Assembly: GCF_005517195.1 (NCBI RefSeq)
Contig: NZ_CP040244.1
Coordinates: 5,288,001-5,352,000, forward strand
Length of the DNA stretch: 64,000 nt
Reading direction: 5' to 3'
From: Streptomyces vilmorinianum
GTDB taxonomy: Bacteria > Actinomycetota > Actinomycetes > Streptomycetales > Streptomycetaceae
Under the pieces are notes generated by a model. It was not told the origin of the DNA and made no database searches. It saw only the letters and a list, made by a program, of their open reading frames with translations. The translations under genes and the position numbers were made by a program. Shown in pieces: positions 58,015 through 64,000 of this stretch; position 1 is the stretch's first letter, and each line of letters starts with the position of its first letter.

Positions 58015-58050
58015 AAGAACCCCGCACCTGGTACCAGGTGCGGGGTTCTT
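58015..58050. terminator. Large perfect palindrome at the right edge of the accessory region
   Basis: 36-bp perfect inverted repeat centred between 58032 and 58033; arm sequence begins AAGAACCCCGCACCTGGT. With T-rich ends on both strands it is a strong bidirectional terminator, or the mark of the insertion border. Confidence 0.75.
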
Positions 58051-58134
58051 CGTCGTCGTAGGATGCTCAGCTCCACCCCGGGAACAGATCGCGTGCGTTC
58101 ATGATCGCCGCGCACCTTCCGCCCCGTCGAGCGC

Positions 58135-58177
58135 GAGCGCCCTGCCCCCGCGCGCGAGATGCAGGGGCAGGGCGCTC
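58135..58177 (-). terminator. Terminator of the aconitase gene
   Basis: Perfect 14-bp arms GAGCGCCCTGCCCC (58135-58148) and complement (58164-58177), 12 bases beyond the aconitase stop. Confidence 0.8.
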
Positions 58178-58189
58178 GTTCACGTCAGG

Positions 58190-60904
<2,715 letters not shown>

Positions 60905-60971
60905 GACAGTCTCCTTCATCAATGTGCGCGTATTACCGTCATGCTGCCGCCACGACTCCTCGCCAATCCGC

Positions 60972-60990
60972 TAAGGTAAGGCTTAGTTAG
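60972..60990 (-). promoter_or_regulatory. Iron-regulator (DmdR/IdeR-type) box upstream of acnA
   Basis: TAAGGTAAGGCTTAGTTAG matches the 19-base iron box TWAGGTWAGSCTWACCTWA at 16 of 19 positions. It lies about 70 bases upstream of the acnA start. Binding of iron-loaded DmdR1 would tie expression of this Fe-S enzyme to iron supply. Confidence 0.6.
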
Positions 60991-61030
60991 GTAATCCTTA
61001 CCGGGTGAGCCGCAGCGGTGCGCCGTAAGC

Positions 61031-61054
61031 AGTTATCTCGATGTCGAGATAACT
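61031..61054. promoter_or_regulatory. TamR-type palindrome between acnA and the VOC gene
   Basis: 24-bp palindrome: AGTTATCTCGA - TG - TCGAGATAACT, perfect over 11-bp arms. In S. coelicolor the MarR-family regulator TamR is known to control the aconitase gene through such a palindrome, responding to (trans-)aconitate and citrate. The site is placed to control acnA leftwards and the VOC gene rightwards. Confidence 0.7.
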
Positions 61055-61154
61055 CTAGTGCATGCCTGCCGTTCGGTCATGCCCGGCATGCCTCTCGCAC
61101 CCGTACGGCCGCGGAACGATTGCCGCGGCCGCACCGCCGACCGAGGATCGAACC

Positions 61155-61511
61155 ATGTTCAGCGGCGCGCATGTGATTCTCTACACCCCGGACGCGGACG
61201 CCGACCGGGCGTTCCTCAAGGACGTGCTGGAGTTCGCGCACGTCGACGCGGGAGACGGCTGGCTCATCTTCACGCTGCCGCCGGCCGAGGTGGCCGTCCA
61301 CCCCACCGCGGGCGAGCCCAAGCACGAGCTCTATCTGATGTGCGACGACATCACCGGCACGCTGACCACCCTGGAGGACCGCGGGGCCGAGATCTCACGG
61401 CCCATCAGCGATCAGGGCTGGGGCCTGCTCGCCGCCGTCCGCATGCCGAGCGGGGCCGAACTGCCGCTCTACGAACCGCGCCACCCGACCGCGCACCGCC
61501 CGCCACCCTGA
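61155..61511 (+). CDS. VOC-family (glyoxalase/extradiol dioxygenase fold) protein
   Basis: 118 aa from the ATG at 61155, with GAGGATC upstream. One VOC module of paired beta-alpha-beta-beta-beta units: AHVILYTPDADADRAFLKDV, GDGWLIFTLPPAEVAVHP, HELYLMCDDITGTLTTLEDR, GWGLLAAVRMPSGAELPLYE. The acidic end residue (Glu in LPLYEPRHP) and His in HVILY are in the usual metal-ligand places. Function unknown; such proteins act as small isomerases, dioxygenases or antibiotic-binding proteins. Divergent from acnA and sharing its control region. Confidence 0.8.
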   Translation: MFSGAHVILYTPDADADRAFLKDVLEFAHVDAGDGWLIFTLPPAEVAVHPTAGEPKHELYLMCDDITGTLTTLEDRGAEISRPISDQGWGLLAAVRMPSGAELPLYEPRHPTAHRPPP

Positions 61512-61535
61512 CGGCCCACCCCCCTCACGGGCGTC

Positions 61536-61551
61536 ATCTCATATCTGAGAT
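61536..61551 (+). promoter_or_regulatory. Inverted repeat before the HTH-MurA gene
   Basis: ATCTCA (61536-61541) - TATC - TGAGAT (61546-61551), 11 bases before the start codon at 61563. It may be the operator for the HTH domain encoded in the same gene, or a variant of the ATCTCGA-type site upstream of acnA. Confidence 0.5.
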
Positions 61552-61562
61552 AACGTGACGCC

Positions 61563-63092
61563 ATGGCAGACGACTACCTCGTACGTATCGGCAAGCTCAT
61601 CCGTGACGCCCGCCAGCACCGCGGCTGGACGCAGACGCAGCTCGCCGAGGCCCTGGCCACCAGTCAGAGCGCCGTCAACCGGATCGAACGCGGCAACCAG
61701 AACATCAGCCTTGAGATGATCGCACGCATCGGCGAAGCACTCGACAGCGAGATCGTGTCCCTGGGTTACGCCGGCCCCATGCATCTGCGGGTCGTCGGCC
61801 GCCGCCGGCTCTCCGGGGCCATCGACGTCAAGACCAGCAAGAACGCCTGTGTCGCGCTGCTCTGCGCCTCGCTCCTCAACAAGGGCCGCACGGTCCTGCG
61901 CCGCGTCGCGCGGATCGAGGAGGTCTTCCGTCTGCTCGAGGTGCTGGGCTCCATCGGGGTGCGCACCCGTTGGATCAACGACGGCGTCGACCTGGAGATC
62001 GTGCCCCCGGCCGAACTGGACATGGAGTCCATCGACACCGAGGCGGCCGTCCGCACCCGCTCGATCATCATGTTCCTCGGCCCGCTGCTGCACCGGCTCG
62101 ACCGCTTCAAGCTGCCGTACGCCGGCGGCTGCGACCTCGGTACGCGCACGATCGAGCCGCACATGATCGCGCTGCGCCGCTTCGGCCTGGACATCACCGC
62201 GACCGAGGGCCTCTACCACGCCCAGGTCGAGTCCTCCGTGGCCCCCGACCGCCCGATCGTGCTGACCGAGCGCGGCGACACCGTGACCGAGAACGCGCTG
62301 CTCGCCGCGGCCCGCCACGACGGCGTCACCGTCATCCGCAACGCCTCCTCCAACTACATGGTCCAGGACCTGTGCTTCTTCCTGGAGGCGCTGGGCGTAC
62401 GGGTCGAGGGCATCGGCACCACCACGCTGACCGTGCACGGCGTCCCGCAGATCGACGTGGACGTGGACTACTCCCCGTCCGAGGACCCGGTCGAGGCGAT
62501 GAGCCTGCTCGCGGCGGCCGTCGTCACCGAGTCGGAGCTGACGATCCGTCGCGTCCCGATCGAGTTCATGGAGATCGAGCTCGCGGTCCTGGAGGAGATG
62601 GGCCTCGACCACGACCGCTCGCCGGAGTACGCGGCGGACAACGGCCGCACCCGGCTGGTGGACCTGACGGTCCGTCCCTCCAAGCTGGAGGCGCCGATCG
62701 ACAAGATCCACCCGATGCCGTTCCCCGGCCTCAACATCGACAACGTGCCGTTCTTCGCGGCCATCGCGGCGACGGCCCAGGGCAAGACCCTGATCCACGA
62801 CTGGGTCTACGACAACCGGGCGATCTACCTCACGGACCTCAACCGCCTCGGCGGCCGCCTCCAGCTCCTCGACCCCCACCGCGTCCTCGTCGAGGGCCCG
62901 ACCCGCTGGCGCGCGGCCGAGATGATGTGCCCGCCGGCCCTGCGCCCGGCCGTGGTCGTCCTCCTCGCGATGATGGCGGCCGAGGGCACGTCGGTCCTGC
63001 GGAACGTGTATGTCATCAACCGGGGTTACGAGGACCTGGCGGAGCGCCTGAACTCGGTGGGCGCGCAGATCGAGATCTTCCGGGACATCTGA
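61563..63092 (+). CDS. MurA-like enolpyruvyl transferase with N-terminal HTH domain
   Basis: 509 aa. Residues 1-65 form an XRE-type HTH: IGKLIRDARQHRGWTQTQLA, EALATSQSAVNRIERGNQNI, then IARIGEALDSEIVSL. From about 75 the protein is a UDP-N-acetylglucosamine 1-carboxyvinyltransferase: SGAIDVKTSKNACVALLCAS with the Lys-Asn pair, RVARIEEVFRLLEVLGSIGV, and KLPYAGGCDLGTRTIEPHMI with the active-site Cys kept. PMPFPGLNIDNVPFFAAIAA and GFEDL-like NRGYEDLAERL end the fold. MurA itself makes the first committed peptidoglycan precursor. The HTH fusion is the usual layout of this second MurA-type protein in streptomycetes; it could regulate as well as catalyse. Confidence 0.88.
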   Translation: MADDYLVRIGKLIRDARQHRGWTQTQLAEALATSQSAVNRIERGNQNISLEMIARIGEALDSEIVSLGYAGPMHLRVVGRRRLSGAIDVKTSKNACVALLCASLLNKGRTVLRRVARIEEVFRLLEVLGSIGVRTRWINDGVDLEIVPPAELDMESIDTEAAVRTRSIIMFLGPLLHRLDRFKLPYAGGCDLGTRTIEPHMIALRRFGLDITATEGLYHAQVESSVAPDRPIVLTERGDTVTENALLAAARHDGVTVIRNASSNYMVQDLCFFLEALGVRVEGIGTTTLTVHGVPQIDVDVDYSPSEDPVEAMSLLAAAVVTESELTIRRVPIEFMEIELAVLEEMGLDHDRSPEYAADNGRTRLVDLTVRPSKLEAPIDKIHPMPFPGLNIDNVPFFAAIAATAQGKTLIHDWVYDNRAIYLTDLNRLGGRLQLLDPHRVLVEGPTRWRAAEMMCPPALRPAVVVLLAMMAAEGTSVLRNVYVINRGYEDLAERLNSVGAQIEIFRDI

Positions 63093-63112
63093 GACGGCCG
63101 ACGGCCGCGCGT

Positions 63113-63146
63113 CCGCCCCCACCCCCGGTGGCAGGGGTGGGGGCGG
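63113..63146 (+). terminator. Terminator after the HTH-MurA gene
   Basis: 13-bp arms CCGCCCCCACCCC (63113-63125) and complement (63134-63146), between the MurA-like stop and the convergent ligase gene. Confidence 0.8.
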
Positions 63147-63157
63147 CGGCAGTGGGG

Positions 63158-64000
63158 TCAGCTCGCTTCTTCGTACTCGAAGAGCGCGTCGGGGGCCTGT
63201 TCGGCGATGACCAGGGTCGGGGCGCCGCCGACCATGGAGGCGCCCGAGAGGCGCTCGACGGCGATGACCTCGAAGGAGTCGGGGGCTTCGTCCACCGCGC
63301 CGCGCAGGGTGAGGTGGTTGCCGAGGATCTGGCTGCGGATCCAGCCGCAGGTGTACTGGTCGGCCGGGACGTCGTGGTGCAGTCGTACGGTCAGGCAGAG
63401 CTGCTCTTCGGCCGTGCCCTGGTTGACCAGCATCGCCTGGGCCTCGGCGACCTCCGCCTCCGCGCAGGCCAGCGCGACGAGTTCCTCGGCGGCGAACGTA
63501 CGGCTGCGGAAGGTCAGGGCCGCGCCCGACTGGCCGCGCAGGCGCACGGTCGGCTCCGGGCGTCCGCAGGTGCACTCGACGAGTTCGCCGAGGCCGCCCG
63601 TCTGGAAGCGCAGGAGCGGGAACGTCGACTCGGTGTGCGTGTTCGTGACGATCAGCCGCTCGTCCTCGATCTCGACGTACTGGTGCGGCAGCACATGGAA
63701 GGTGTCCGCCGGGCAGTCGGGGGTGTTGTGGCCGATGGGGCCGGAGGCCGGGGAGCAGTAGAGGGCCCAGATCTTCGCCTTGGGCAGGTGGAGACCGACG
63801 AGTTCGGCCGTGCCGGTGACGTCGCCGCTGCTGCTGAGCAGGATCTTGCGCAGCCAGGGCAGTAAACGCCCGGACGCGACGGCCATGCGGACGACCCGCG
63901 CGATGACGGCCGAGGGAGCCGCGAGGGCGGTGACGCCGCGGTTCTCCAGGAAGTCGAGCCACTGGCCCAGTTCGTCGTCGTTCAGGTGGCCGATGGGCAC
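63158..64000 (-). CDS. Phenylacetate-CoA ligase-like (PaaK/AMP-binding) protein, 5' end outside the window
   Basis: The last 281 codons are present; the gene runs in from beyond base 64000. It resembles the C-terminal two thirds of PaaK-like adenylate-forming enzymes: RKILLSSSGDVTGTAEL, KIWALYCSPASGPIGHNTPD then CPADTFHVL (the Y...EG-type segment), LVECTCGRPEPTVRLRGQSG and TFAAEELVALACAEAEVAEA. The CTCGRPEP motif is typical of that family (C.CGR..P). It would activate a carboxylic acid as AMP ester, substrate unknown. The GTG at the window edge is probably an internal Val, not the start. Confidence 0.6.
   Translation of the reverse strand: MPIGHLNDDELGQWLDFLENRGVTALAAPSAVIARVVRMAVASGRLLPWLRKILLSSSGDVTGTAELVGLHLPKAKIWALYCSPASGPIGHNTPDCPADTFHVLPHQYVEIEDERLIVTNTHTESTFPLLRFQTGGLGELVECTCGRPEPTVRLRGQSGAALTFRSRTFAAEELVALACAEAEVAEAQAMLVNQGTAEEQLCLTVRLHHDVPADQYTCGWIRSQILGNHLTLRGAVDEAPDSFEVIAVERLSGASMVGGAPTLVIAEQAPDALFEYEEAS

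Noticed and set aside
58015..58050. Palindrome as a transposon end
   Set aside because: No second copy found at the left border and no transposase beside it; a terminator explains it better.

Overview
The window is a high-GC actinobacterial chromosome segment, almost certainly from Streptomyces. Codon third positions are GC-rich, GTG/TTG starts are common, and Shine-Dalgarno boxes read GGAGG or AAGGAG. The order hemG / hemE / DUF3000 / LuxR-type regulator / RNase D / fadA-fadB / permease / dxs / xylFGH / rok7B7 / ngcEFG / ... / aconitase / MurA-like matches, from memory, the S. coelicolor core running from about SCO6041 down to SCO5998.

Layout. (1) 1-31.1 kb is conserved core: heme biosynthesis (hemG 5' end, hemE), a response regulator, RNase D, the fatty-acid beta-oxidation pair, an APC permease, DXP synthase, a xylose-type ABC operon with its ROK regulator, an N-acetylglucosamine/chitobiose-type ABC operon, a secreted GH92 mannosidase and a secreted FG-GAP protein. 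(2) 31.1-58.05 kb is accessory DNA that interrupts this core. It holds transposase remnants (IS5-like, Tn3-like), broken genes, and two functional blocks. The first, about 36.2-44.7 kb, looks like a RiPP (ribosomally made, modified peptide) cluster: XRE regulator, small peptide ORFs, two tandem 2OG-Fe(II) oxygenases, a 52-aa candidate precursor, a YcaO enzyme translationally coupled to a TfuA-like protein, a membrane protein and an MFS exporter. The second, about 44.8-58.0 kb, is a defence island. It has two separate minimal CBASS operons (CD-NTase plus Cap15-like effector; CD-NTase with AGS-C domain plus SLATT effector), several proteins with HEPN-like R-x4-H motifs, one of them fused to an HsdS-like recognition domain, and an hsdR remnant. 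(3) 58.05-64 kb returns to core: aconitase with an iron box and a TamR-type palindrome upstream, a VOC protein, an HTH-MurA-like protein and the edge of a PaaK-like ligase.

How parts work together. The xyl and ngc ABC systems sit around the ROK repressor/sensor, so this core block concerns sugar uptake and its global control. In the RiPP block, YcaO+TfuA would install a thioamide (or azoline) on the precursor, the 2OG enzymes would hydroxylate it, and the MFS pump could export it. In the defence block, each CD-NTase would make a cyclic nucleotide after phage infection that triggers the membrane effector encoded beside it. Assignments rest on motif reading by eye; no database search was run.
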